This document shows, piece by piece, positions 55,925 to 64,000 of a stretch of DNA of 64,000 nt. This DNA comes from Halothermothrix sp. (lineage in GTDB: Bacteria; Bacillota; Halanaerobiia; DY22613): NCBI GenBank assembly GCA_016841825.1, contig JAENYK010000001.1, forward strand, positions 620,001 to 684,000. Direction: 5' to 3'. Position 1 is the stretch's first letter; each line of letters begins with the position of its first letter. Both the position numbers and the translations under genes were made by a program. The notes beneath the pieces were generated by a model that was not told the origin of the DNA, made no database searches, and worked only from the letters and a program-made list of their open reading frames with translations.

Positions 55925-55959
55925 TTTTCCTGATAATTCTTTAAAATTTATCAGAAAAA
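55925..55959. terminator. Shared terminator of the convergent regulators
   Basis: TTTTcCTGATAA/TTATCAGaAAAA stem, one mismatch, between the two XRE genes. Weak and AT-rich. Confidence 0.5.
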
Positions 55960-56054
55960 GCACCTCTAAACATACAAAAATACCCCTATATTGTCATTTG
56001 ACAACGTAGGAGCGATAATCAATTATTCCTATAGACAGTTAAGTATCACACTTT

Positions 56055-56576
56055 TTACAATTCAAATTTACTATCAATGTACTCTAAGATATTTTGAATC
56101 GATGCTTTATCCAACCCTAATGCATCCAGGTAATTTTGAATATGTCTTATGTATCGGGCTGTATTCGGAATTAACTTCTTTAATGGAATATCTATAAAAT
56201 TAGTAATAATCTTCAACTGGTTCAGAGACAACTTCTTTCTTCCTTTAAAAAAATCAGCCAACTCAAAATAATTTATCTCAGTTCTTTTTGCCACTTCAGC
56301 AATTGATATTTTTCTCTCCGCCAGTATCTCTGTGAGCCTATTCGCTAAATCCTGTTGATACTCACTAATATCATTATCAAACAAAAATACCAGTGGCACT
56401 TGATAAAACTCTGCTAACTCGATCAATGAATATAATGACGGAAAGCGATCCGTTCTCTCCACAGCTCCAATTAACGAAGCTGATCTTCCAACTGCCTCTC
56501 CTACTTCAGCCAGAGTTAGACCCCTCTTCAAGCGCAGTGTTCTTAATTTTTCCCCAACATAAGATAAATCTTGCAT
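56055..56576 (-). CDS. Double-HTH (XRE-type) regulator, copy 2
   Basis: 173 residues from the ATG at 56576 (GGAGGGTTTACAG upstream); the five extra codons from 56591 lie before the ribosome site. Same architecture as copy 1: first HTH KLRTLRLKRGLTLAEVGEAVG, then SLIGAVER, and second HTH SIAEVAKRTEINYFELADFFKG. About half or more of the residues are identical to copy 1 and there are no gaps, including the C-terminal YIRHIQNYLDALGL. The pair looks like an inverted duplication. Function as a regulator is inferred. Confidence 0.8.
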   Translation of the reverse strand: MQDLSYVGEKLRTLRLKRGLTLAEVGEAVGRSASLIGAVERTDRFPSLYSLIELAEFYQVPLVFLFDNDISEYQQDLANRLTEILAERKISIAEVAKRTEINYFELADFFKGRKKLSLNQLKIITNFIDIPLKKLIPNTARYIRHIQNYLDALGLDKASIQNILEYIDSKFEL

Positions 56577-56611
56577 CTGTAAACCCTCCATCAGTTTTTA
56601 CTTTTATAAAA

Positions 56612-56640
56612 ATTATACAGTTATAATGTATTTATGTCAA
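56612..56640 (-). promoter_or_regulatory. XRE2 promoter
   Basis: Minus strand TTGACA (56640-56635), 17 bases, TATAAT (56617-56612): perfect consensus, about 35 bases before the ATG at 56576. Confidence 0.85.
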
Positions 56641-56716
56641 TACTTGCTGGAGTATCTTTTGCAGATGTCGCCGAAGTTATACCAATAGTACTCATTATCA
56701 CTGCATTCTGCCCATA

Positions 56717-56743
56717 AAAAAGCCCTACCCAATAGAGTAGGAC
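56717..56743 (-). terminator. Terminator of the parvulin gene
   Basis: Hairpin around CCTAC/GTAGG with six T on the minus strand (56721-56716), 11 bases after the stop. Confidence 0.65.
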
Positions 56744-56754
56744 TTATCTTCGAC

Positions 56755-57729
56755 CTATAGTCTGATCTCAATCTCAGCATTAGTTTTCAGATCATTAACG
56801 AACTGATTCCAAATATCATCTCTTTTTTGTTCCAGCAGACCTGTTTTAATCTGATCTTTAGCTTCTTCAAATGGAACAATACTTTCAGGTTGAATCTCAT
56901 CAACTTTGATAATATGGAAACCATAGTCTGTTTGCACAATGTCACTAACTTCTCCGGCCTGCATGGCAAAAGCGGCTTCCTCAAACTCAGCAACCATCTG
57001 ACCCTTACCAAAGAAGCCCAGATCACCACCATCAGGGCCAGTAGGGCCAGTGGAGTACTCCTTAGCCATCTCGGCAAAGTCAGCACCATCTTTGATTTTA
57101 GCCAATACTTCTTCGGCCTGTTCCCTGGTAGGTAGAAGAATATGGCGAGCATGTACTTGCTTATCTTTCTGAAAGTATGTCTGATTATTCAAGTAATATT
57201 CCTGGACCTCTGAATCTTCAATCGCTGCATCCTTGACTATTTCATCTCTCAACAACCCTATTGCCATCATGCCACCATTCTGCTCCAGAAAGAACTCCTG
57301 ATAATCATCTAGAGATTCAAAACCCTGCTGTTGCAAAATAGAAGTAAGTTGATCCTCGGTTAAATTATTCTGCTTGATAACAGTACCTAACTGTTCTCTG
57401 AACATAGCAAGCTGGTCCTCTTTTGTTAAGATTATACCTCTTTGTTCTACCTCTTGATTCAATAAAATTTGATAAATATACTCATCTAACTTAGCTTTCC
57501 GATACTCATTTAATAGATCCTGCCCTGATTCAGTAGAGAAAAGTAAACTTGCAAATTGTTGGTCCATCTGATAAATTTGCATAACTAACTGAGAAATATT
57601 AGCATTAGAATCAAGTTCATCAGCGGTGATCTCTTGACCTTGAACCACAGCAACAACTGCATCATCTGCCATAACCGGAAGAGCAAAACATACTACAAGA
57701 AATACTAAAAAAACTACTTTTTTCATCAT
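56755..57729 (-). CDS. Exported peptidyl-prolyl cis-trans isomerase (SurA/PrsA-like parvulin)
   Basis: 324 residues from the ATG at 57729, after GAGGAGG; the frame reaches 57786 but the upstream residues are not a signal. A signal peptide (1-20, ALPVMA) has no lipobox Cys. An N-terminal SurA_N-like chaperone part (about 25-170) follows. The parvulin domain (about 185-280) has QVHARHILLPTREQAEEVLAKIKDGADFAEMAKEYS and GGDLGFFGKGQMVAEFEEA and ends DYGFHIIKV. Helps outer or secreted proteins fold. Lack of a lipid anchor differs from Gram-positive PrsA and fits a diderm periplasm. Confidence 0.88.
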   Translation of the reverse strand: MMKKVVFLVFLVVCFALPVMADDAVVAVVQGQEITADELDSNANISQLVMQIYQMDQQFASLLFSTESGQDLLNEYRKAKLDEYIYQILLNQEVEQRGIILTKEDQLAMFREQLGTVIKQNNLTEDQLTSILQQQGFESLDDYQEFFLEQNGGMMAIGLLRDEIVKDAAIEDSEVQEYYLNNQTYFQKDKQVHARHILLPTREQAEEVLAKIKDGADFAEMAKEYSTGPTGPDGGDLGFFGKGQMVAEFEEAAFAMQAGEVSDIVQTDYGFHIIKVDEIQPESIVPFEEAKDQIKTGLLEQKRDDIWNQFVNDLKTNAEIEIRL

Positions 57730-58004
57730 AAATATTATCCTCCTCGAATATATTTCTAAGTACTGTTTATCCGTACAACTAGTCATTCAGTGTACGATCC
57801 ATTTTTTTGAATTCACCTCAGTGAATTACCTTCTATGTTACCGGACTTATCCTCCTTTCTTAAACGGAAAAAATGCTGAACATTACATTATATTTTCAAT
57901 ACAAGATAACCAATCACCTGCATACAATTTTAGAAAATTCATCCCAATTAGAATCAAAATTCAAAATTCGAACTCAATCTATGAATAGAGACATTCACTC
58001 CCAT

Positions 58005-59069
58005 TTATAAATTTACCTTTTCTATCTCCCACGATTTGGGTCTATCTTCTGGTTTTACCCCAGATTCGATAATTCTCAGTCCTGTTTTAGAATCTAAAAC
58101 TGCTTCCACACCTATCGGTAGAGTCGCCTTATAGATTCCGTGACCAATAGTCAAACCATACATTACAGGAACGCCAAAATCTTTCACAAACTCCTGAACT
58201 ATCTCTAGAGTAGTTGGGTCATTTTCATTTTCGGGACCACAGGCGATCGATTCTCCAAAAATAAAACCTGTAATTTCATCAAATTTCCCAGCTAATTTTA
58301 GCTGCTGCAGCATCCGATCAATTCGATATGTAGATTCTCCGACCTCCTCGACAAATAATAGCCGATTCTTAGTATCTATCTCAAAAGGAGTTCCTAAAGA
58401 AGATAAGATTACTGTAAGATTACCTCCAATCAGCTCCCCCTGACCTACACCATTCTTAATAAAAAATGTCTCCTGATAATCAATTGGATTTATTACCTGG
58501 CCTACCGGATTATTAGAGCTTACTGCTTTTAACAGATAAAGCCCATTATAAAGATCAAATTTATCTTTACTCATATCAGATGCCACCATTGGTCCGTGAA
58601 AAGTCACCAGACCTGTATTTTGATAGATAGCTGTTAAAAGAGTAGTGATATCACTATATCCAATAAATATTTTGGGATTTTTCTTAATAACCTCAAAATC
58701 TAATTTTTCCACCAGACGAATAGAACCATATCCACCTCGAGCACAAATAATCGCTTTTACATCTGGATTGGCAAACATCTCATTAATATCTTTCGCCCGC
58801 AGATCGTCTTTCCCGGCTAAAAAACCTGACTTATCAAAAATGTGTTCACCTAATAACACTTTATATCCCTGACTCTCCAGATATTTAATCCCCTTATCCA
58901 ATAATGTGCGATCTACAAGATACCCAGGAGCAACAATTCCAATAGTATCTCCTCTTTTTAAGGGTTGAGGTTTAATCTTATTTATTCCTACAGCATCCAA
59001 TGCCATAACAGAGAACGAATAGACCCCGATTATCATTACAAACATAACACCCATCAAAACCCTAAACAT
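58005..59069 (-). CDS. Muramoyltetrapeptide carboxypeptidase (LD-carboxypeptidase, S66)
   Basis: 354 residues from the ATG at 59069, behind AAAGGAGATGG; the GTG at 59093 lies before that site. A signal peptide or anchor (VLMGVMFVMIIGVYSFSVMA) precedes RGDTIGIVAPG, the oxyanion ICARGGYGSIRLVEKLD, the nucleophile Ser in IFIGYSDITTLL, and the C-terminal YGLTIGHGIYKATLPIG with the catalytic His. It trims murein tetrapeptides to tripeptides; usually cytoplasmic, here exported. A MccF-type resistance role is possible. Confidence 0.87.
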   Translation of the reverse strand: MFRVLMGVMFVMIIGVYSFSVMALDAVGINKIKPQPLKRGDTIGIVAPGYLVDRTLLDKGIKYLESQGYKVLLGEHIFDKSGFLAGKDDLRAKDINEMFANPDVKAIICARGGYGSIRLVEKLDFEVIKKNPKIFIGYSDITTLLTAIYQNTGLVTFHGPMVASDMSKDKFDLYNGLYLLKAVSSNNPVGQVINPIDYQETFFIKNGVGQGELIGGNLTVILSSLGTPFEIDTKNRLLFVEEVGESTYRIDRMLQQLKLAGKFDEITGFIFGESIACGPENENDPTTLEIVQEFVKDFGVPVMYGLTIGHGIYKATLPIGVEAVLDSKTGLRIIESGVKPEDRPKSWEIEKVNL

Positions 59070-59253
59070 TTCTGGCCATCTCCTTTTAGGCACTTCAAAA
59101 TATATAAATCATATTTTTATTCCTTCGACAACTATAGATGATATCCTTCCAGCGAACAATATCTGTTCCATTTAAGAATCCTAATTTCCCCAAAACTTCT
59201 CAAAATAAGATAATCCCAGGTAACATCTATCTATTATTCACTTCAATACTGAA

Positions 59254-59280
59254 ATGCCCACGCTTTTGCAGCGTGGGCAT
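59254..59280 (-). terminator. Hairpin after glmS
   Basis: ATGCCCACGC and GCGTGGGCAT form a 10-bp stem with a 7-base loop, 5 bases beyond the glmS stop. Only CATTTC follows, so termination may be weak. Confidence 0.55.
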
Positions 59281-59285
59281 TAGTA

Positions 59286-61112
59286 CTACTCCACAGTCAC
59301 AGATTTAGCCAAATTTCTTGGTTGATCCACATCACAACCCCGAAGCTTAGAAGCATAATAAGCCAGGAGTTGTAAAGAAATAATCGCCAGAATAGAAGTA
59401 AATAACTCCAGGGTATCTGGTATATATAGAACATGGTCAGCAGATTTTTTAATCTCCTCATCACCTTCTAGAGCCACCGCAGTAACCCAGGCCTCCCTGG
59501 CTCTAACCTCCTGAATATTACTTAACACCTTCTCATAGATGCTCTTTTGAGTAGCCAATGCTATTACCGGTGTTCCTTCAATAATCAAAGCCAATGTTCC
59601 GTGCTTCAACTCTCCAGCAGCATAAGCTTCTGCATGGATATAAGAGATCTCTTTTAATTTAAGCGATCCTTCCATTGCCACTGCATAATCCACACCCCGA
59701 CCGATGAAAAAAGCATCTTCAAATTGAGTAAACCGTTCAGCAAACTGCTTGATTGGTTCCTCATTATTGACAATAATTTTTTCAATCTGAGCAGGGATCT
59801 CTTTAATTGCCGAGACAGCTTTTGCCAGATCCTCAGACCCTAAAGTCTCTCTAATCTGACCTAGATACAAAGCAAAAATATAAAAAGCCATCAACATAGC
59901 GGTGTAAGCTTTGGTTGAAGCAACCGCAATCTCAGGTCCTACCCTCAGATACAATACCTGGTCTGCTTCCCTGGCAATTGTACTACCTACTACATTGGTA
60001 AAGGCGACAACTCTGGCACCTCTACCCTGAGCCTCCCGTAAAGCTGCCAGAGTATCGGCAGTTTCTCCAGATTGGCTGACCACGATCACCAGAGTAGATT
60101 TATCAATTAATGGAGAACGATATCTAAATTCGGATGCAATATCTACTTCTACAGGAATTCGCACCAATTGTTCGATCACATATTTTCCAACAAGACCAGA
60201 ATGATAAGCAGTTCCACAGGCTACAACGAAAATTTTGGAATATTTCCGCAGCTCCTCAACAGTAAAATTCAGCTCTTCTAAATGAACCCCTTTTTCATTC
60301 AAACGTCCTGTCAAAAAGCGGCGCAGTGCTTCGGGTTGTTCATGAATCTCTTTTAACATAAAATGCTCAAAGCCGCTCTTTTCAGCCATCTCTGGATTCC
60401 AATCCACAGTTAAGATCTCTCTCTTTACAGGTTCACCCTTAACGGTCATTAACTTCACCGCATCTCTGGATAAATCTACCATTTCGCCATCATTTAAAAT
60501 ATACACACGATTAGTGTGCTTCAAAATGGCTGGAATATCGGAAGCAATAAACTGTTCTCCCTCACCCAATCCAACAACTAACGGGCTATCCTCACGAACA
60601 GCCACCAGGCGGTCTGGTTCATGTTCAGTAAAAGCCAGAAAAGCATAGGCGCCCTTAATTGTTGCCACCGTTTTTTGAACAGCTTTTACTAGATCACCAT
60701 CGTAAAATTTCTCCAGAAGATGTGCCAGCACTTCTGTATCAGTTTCAGAAATAAACTTATGGCCTTCCTCGATTAACTCTTCTCTTAAATGGAGGTAATT
60801 TTCAATAATCCCATTATGAACTACAACAAATTTACCGGTGCAATCACTATGGGGATGGGCATTATCCAAACAAGGTTTACCATGGGTTGCCCACCGGGTA
60901 TGACCTATACCAACTACTCCCACAGGCTGATTAGTATCTACTAATTTGGCTAATTCACTCAATTTACCCACACTGCGTAAAATTTTAGAGTTTTCTCCAT
61001 CATATACAGCAATTCCTGCAGAGTCATACCCTCTATACTCCAGTTTTTTCAATCCATCAACCAGAATTTCTGCAGCTTCCTGATTTCCTAAATATCCTAC
61101 AATTCCACACAT
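59286..61112 (-). CDS. glmS: Glutamine-fructose-6-phosphate aminotransferase
   Basis: 608 residues. CGIVGYLGNQEAAEIL is the N-terminal glutaminase with Cys as residue 2; GIGHTRWATHGKP and VVHNGIIENY follow. Two SIS domains bind the sugar: ACGTAYHSGLVGKYV, SQSGETADTLAAL and STKAYTAMLMAF. DQPRNLAKSVTVE is the C-terminus. It makes glucosamine-6-phosphate, first step to UDP-GlcNAc. Controlled by the glmS ribozyme in its leader. Confidence 0.97.
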   Translation of the reverse strand: MCGIVGYLGNQEAAEILVDGLKKLEYRGYDSAGIAVYDGENSKILRSVGKLSELAKLVDTNQPVGVVGIGHTRWATHGKPCLDNAHPHSDCTGKFVVVHNGIIENYLHLREELIEEGHKFISETDTEVLAHLLEKFYDGDLVKAVQKTVATIKGAYAFLAFTEHEPDRLVAVREDSPLVVGLGEGEQFIASDIPAILKHTNRVYILNDGEMVDLSRDAVKLMTVKGEPVKREILTVDWNPEMAEKSGFEHFMLKEIHEQPEALRRFLTGRLNEKGVHLEELNFTVEELRKYSKIFVVACGTAYHSGLVGKYVIEQLVRIPVEVDIASEFRYRSPLIDKSTLVIVVSQSGETADTLAALREAQGRGARVVAFTNVVGSTIAREADQVLYLRVGPEIAVASTKAYTAMLMAFYIFALYLGQIRETLGSEDLAKAVSAIKEIPAQIEKIIVNNEEPIKQFAERFTQFEDAFFIGRGVDYAVAMEGSLKLKEISYIHAEAYAAGELKHGTLALIIEGTPVIALATQKSIYEKVLSNIQEVRAREAWVTAVALEGDEEIKKSADHVLYIPDTLELFTSILAIISLQLLAYYASKLRGCDVDQPRNLAKSVTVE

Positions 61113-61194
61113 TTATAATAACCTCCGTTAATTTTTATATTTGGGTAAAACCCTAAGTCAATATTCAATTGTCAACTGTTATTCTCCCAATTAT

Positions 61195-61335
61195 CCTTAT
61201 GATCACTCACAAGTTTTGTAGGAAAATTTAAGGTTCACAGTTAAAACCTAGAGGCATCCGCCGATCAGATTCGATAAACCTCTTCCTCGTCAACTTAAGT
61301 CTCATCTTCCGGGCAGACTTAAGTTCAGGCGCTTT
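61195..61335 (-). ncRNA. glmS ribozyme
   Basis: On the minus strand, AAAGCGCCTGAACTTAAG begins the core (cleavage expected between A at 61333 and G at 61332). GACTTAAGTTGACGAGGA, then GGTTTATCGA and TCGGCGGATGCC are the conserved P2.1/P2.2 segments. Glucosamine-6-phosphate acts as cofactor, and cleavage lowers glmS mRNA. About 220 bases before the glmS ATG. The 61113-61507 gap is this element plus AT-rich flanks. Confidence 0.95.
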
Positions 61336-61507
61336 AATAATTTTAGTATTCCTAATCTCCCCCTTTTTTATAAATTTTTAAACTAACCTATATCACCTCC
61401 CTGGACGATATAAAAGTGTACCTGCATTTATAAACTAAAAGATACACTAATATATTATATCAAAATACTAAAAATTTGTTAAGACTTTTTTATAAGAAAA
61501 AGCTATC

Positions 61508-62860
61508 TTAATTTAATTCTCGATCAATTATATCTTTAAGCGGAGCCATCTCCAATTCAATATCTGCTAGCCTCTTTCCTTCCAACATAATTCTTACCAC
61601 TGACTCTGTACCTGATGGTCTGATTAATAATCGACCTGCTTTAGCTGTTAAACGTGCTTCAACCTCAGCAACCATCCTCTGAATAGTTGTATTAGTAGCA
61701 AATTCCGCCTTACGTTTGACCCTAACTTTATCATTCAACTGGGGCCAGTTTTCCAATAAAGCTGCTAATTCAGATAACTTTTTCTGCGAATTTTTCAACA
61801 CAGACAATAACTGAACCGCTGATAATAATCCGTCCCCCGTAGTAGCATAATCCAAAAAGATAATATGCCCTGACTGCTCGCCTCCCAGATTATAACCATT
61901 CTCCAACATCCGTTCAAGAACATATCTATCACCATTCGCAGTCTCTGAAATCTGACCTCCATGGGACTCAAACAATTCTTTCAGCCCCAGATTACTATAT
62001 TGGGTAACCACAATTGTATTCTGCTTTAGAAGCCCCTTGTTAAGCATATCCAGACCGCAAATAGCCATAATAGCATCGCCATTTATCAGATTTCCTTTTT
62101 CATCTACAGCAATCAGTCGATCAGCATCCCCATCATGGGCAATACCCACATCTGCCTTGTGCTCAACCACAATCTTCTGTAACTTCCCGGGATGGGTGGA
62201 ACCACAATTATCGTTTATATTTACCCCGTTAGGTTGATTGAAGACAACCTCAACTTCTGCCCCTAACTCGCGCAATAGGCGAGGAGCAGCTTCTGATGCC
62301 GCACCATTAGCACAGTCTACAACAACTTTCAAACCTTGTAAATCTCCCTGAATAGTACCTTTCAAATGATCAATATATGAATCCAATGGGTCGTCCAGCG
62401 TAAACACTCTACCCACTTGTGTCTCAATTGCAGAAGGAATATCTTCTACTCCATTCAGAATTATCTCTTCGATCTTTGACTCAACCTCATCCATCAACTT
62501 ATTGCCCGCCACATCAAAAAATTTAATACCATTGTCATAATAGGGATTATGCGAAGCTGAAATCATTACACCCCCATCTACCTCCATCAGTTGAGACAAA
62601 AAAGCCACTGTTGGTGTAGGAACTTCTCCCAATAAGATTACATCTGAACCTACTGAAGTAATTCCAGCGATCAGCGCAGCTTCCAGCATAGAGCCAGAAA
62701 TTCTGGTATCTCTGCCAACTAACAATTTTCCGCAAGGTCGTTCATTATTTTCCGAAAAATAATGAGCACCCGCTCTACCTAACTGATAGGCCAACAAAGG
62801 AGTCAAAATGTCTTCGTTTACTTTACCTCTAACTCCGTCAGTTCCAAAAAATTTACCCAA
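61508..62860 (-). CDS. glmM: Phosphoglucosamine mutase
   Basis: 450 residues from the TTG at 62860, GAGAGG upstream; the GTG three codons earlier overlaps that site. GKFFGTDGVRGKVNEDILTP, ISASHNPYYDNGIKFF (phospho-Ser), GIAHDGDADRLIAVDEKG (Mg loop) and LIRPSGTESVVRIMLEG are diagnostic. It converts glucosamine-6-P to glucosamine-1-P for UDP-GlcNAc. Upstream of glmS but separated by the ribozyme leader. Confidence 0.96.
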   Translation of the reverse strand: MGKFFGTDGVRGKVNEDILTPLLAYQLGRAGAHYFSENNERPCGKLLVGRDTRISGSMLEAALIAGITSVGSDVILLGEVPTPTVAFLSQLMEVDGGVMISASHNPYYDNGIKFFDVAGNKLMDEVESKIEEIILNGVEDIPSAIETQVGRVFTLDDPLDSYIDHLKGTIQGDLQGLKVVVDCANGAASEAAPRLLRELGAEVEVVFNQPNGVNINDNCGSTHPGKLQKIVVEHKADVGIAHDGDADRLIAVDEKGNLINGDAIMAICGLDMLNKGLLKQNTIVVTQYSNLGLKELFESHGGQISETANGDRYVLERMLENGYNLGGEQSGHIIFLDYATTGDGLLSAVQLLSVLKNSQKKLSELAALLENWPQLNDKVRVKRKAEFATNTTIQRMVAEVEARLTAKAGRLLIRPSGTESVVRIMLEGKRLADIELEMAPLKDIIDRELN

Positions 62861-63024
62861 ACTAATCACCTCTCTATAATCTGTCTAATATATCGCCGCA
62901 ATTTTTGCTTTTTCTTAAAAAATATGAATTATTCTAATACCAACTAAAAATAGCATTCTTTTTAAACTATCACTACACTATTCTTCTAACTAAATATTAT
63001 ACTCCTCAACTAGATAGAATACCT

Positions 63025-64000
63025 TTATTTAAAAGGAGCATACTTCCTTAATATCTCCAATGCTCCCTTTATCCCATCGATAGCAGCACTCATAATTCCG
63101 CCAGCATAACCTGCTCCTTCACCTAATGGATACAATCCCTGATGACTCAAAGATTCCATCTCCGCATTACGAATAATTCTTACAGGAGCCGAAGTTCTTG
63201 TTTCTACACCTGTTAAGATAGTTCCCGGATTAGTAAAACCATTGACCCGCCTCTCAAAGATGGGCAAAGCTTTCTTCATCGCCTGAACCACATACGGAGG
63301 CAAACATTCCTGAAGATTTGCAGGTATTACTCCCGGTTTGTATGTAGGCTGCACATCACCATTCAAACTTTTACTGGGGCGATCTTTCAAAAAATCTCCC
63401 AGTAATTGAGCAGGAGCAGCATATGTTTTACCACCCAATTCAAAAGCTTTTCTCTCCCATACCCGTTGGAACTCTATACCCGCCAATGGATCATCAGAAA
63501 AGAAATCATCAGGCTTTACGCTAATCACAAAAGCACTATTAGCAACGCCTGAATCCCGATCATGATAACTCATCCCATTGGTCACAACTCCACCATCTTC
63601 AGAAGACGAAGCAATTACATGACCTCCAGGACACATGCAAAAAGTATAAGCTGCTCTATCTATCTCCTTAAATCTTTCACTCAAACGATATGTAGCCGCT
63701 CCCAATTTAGGATGACCAGCAGCTGAGCCAAACTGACTTATATCCACCATTTGTTGAGGATGTTCTACCCGAACTCCTATACTAAAAGGTTTTTGTTCCA
63801 GAGCAACAGTTCTGGATCTCAACATCGTATATGTGTCTCTGGCGCTGTGCCCAATCGCCAGCATAACTATCTTACCTGATATTTTTTCAACCCCATTAAC
63901 TTCCACACCTGTTACCTGACCATCTTGCACGTATAGATCTGTAACTTTGCACTTAAATCGAACCTCTCCATCCAAAGATATAATCTCATCACGAATATTT
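63025..64000 (-). CDS. FAD-dependent oxidoreductase (COG2509-like), truncated by window edge
   Basis: The frame continues past base 64000 (IRDEIISLDGEVRFKCKVTD), so the N-terminal FAD Rossmann motif is outside the window; the TTG at 63975 is internal. 325 residues are visible: KIVMLAIGHSARDTYTMLR, FCMCPGGHVIASSSEDGGVVTNGMS, ETRTSAPVRIIR and YPLGEGAGYAGGIMSAAIDG (C-terminal FAD site). Family members are uncharacterised NAD(P)/FAD-dependent dehydrogenases with an iron-sulfur or BFD-like N-terminus. It lies upstream of glmM with a 155-base gap. Confidence 0.85.
   Translation of the reverse strand, partial: NIRDEIISLDGEVRFKCKVTDLYVQDGQVTGVEVNGVEKISGKIVMLAIGHSARDTYTMLRSRTVALEQKPFSIGVRVEHPQQMVDISQFGSAAGHPKLGAATYRLSERFKEIDRAAYTFCMCPGGHVIASSSEDGGVVTNGMSYHDRDSGVANSAFVISVKPDDFFSDDPLAGIEFQRVWERKAFELGGKTYAAPAQLLGDFLKDRPSKSLNGDVQPTYKPGVIPANLQECLPPYVVQAMKKALPIFERRVNGFTNPGTILTGVETRTSAPVRIIRNAEMESLSHQGLYPLGEGAGYAGGIMSAAIDGIKGALEILRKYAPFK

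Noticed and set aside
57787-57840. Six-codon frame after GAGGTGAAT upstream of the parvulin gene
   Set aside because: Too short to support, and the GAGGTGA is part of an AATTCAC/GTGAATT hairpin.

Overview
The window is AT-rich, gene-dense bacterial chromosome of a low-GC Firmicutes type. Leaders of that lineage are directly visible: a T-box before valS, a SAM-I (S-box) riboswitch before metNIQ, a glmS ribozyme, a perfect CIRCE operator before groESL, purine-box-like operators, and sigma-A promoters with 17-bp spacers. Several exported proteins have plain signal peptides where Gram-positives usually have lipoproteins (MetQ, parvulin), and there are AMIN and LolA-like domains. I therefore infer an anaerobic, possibly diderm Firmicute such as Halanaerobiales. 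This is inference, not a database result.

Layout. 1-2.5 kb (+): end of a surface-glycan cluster (glycosyltransferase, DegT aminotransferase, GNAT). 2.8-5.8 kb (-): complete rmlABCD set for a dTDP-deoxysugar. 6.1-9.3 kb: an eroded RmlA paralogue, then (+) a 32-codon peptide gene followed by a radical SAM/SPASM protein, a candidate RiPP unit, then (-) a SagB-like oxidoreductase. 9.4-15.4 kb (-): DUF454 protein, ABC exporter, and an archaeal-like valS behind a T-box. 16-25 kb (-): S-box metNIQ, cysK, yerC-like regulator, argF, ornithine racemase-like protein, moaB-like protein, purine permease. 25-31.6 kb (-): an orphan 34-residue peptide gene, guaA, an exported Cys-rich protein, a D-cysteine desulfhydrase-like protein and CIRCE-groESL. 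31.8-36 kb (-): an unusual radical SAM-PDZ-DUF512-like protein, a DnaA-box cluster, and tsaE-tsaB-rimI-tsaD (t6A). 36-46.5 kb (mostly -): envelope proteins, amidohydrolases, a mazEF-type module and an unannotated 49-residue protein resembling only the antitoxin tail. 46.5-53.7 kb: DbpA-RRM/SF1 helicase fusion, alpha/beta hydrolase, acpS-nnr-alr operon, and (+) a gamma-carbonic-anhydrase-like protein. 53.8-56.7 kb: membrane protein, a translationally coupled micro-ORF pair behind a consensus promoter, and two paralogous double-HTH regulators. 56.7-64 kb (-): parvulin, LD-carboxypeptidase, glmS, glmM and a truncated FAD protein.

Working together: glmS/glmM, alr, LD-carboxypeptidase and the parvulin serve the cell envelope. 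rmlABCD and the first three genes supply surface sugars. metNIQ/cysK and pbuG/guaA belong to sulphur/methionine and purine supply. The parts least explained by known families are the peptide-radical SAM unit, the isolated Cys/Trp peptide, the HTH/micro-ORF island, the antitoxin-tail protein, the DnaA-box cluster and a dispersed ~135-bp structured repeat (three copies).
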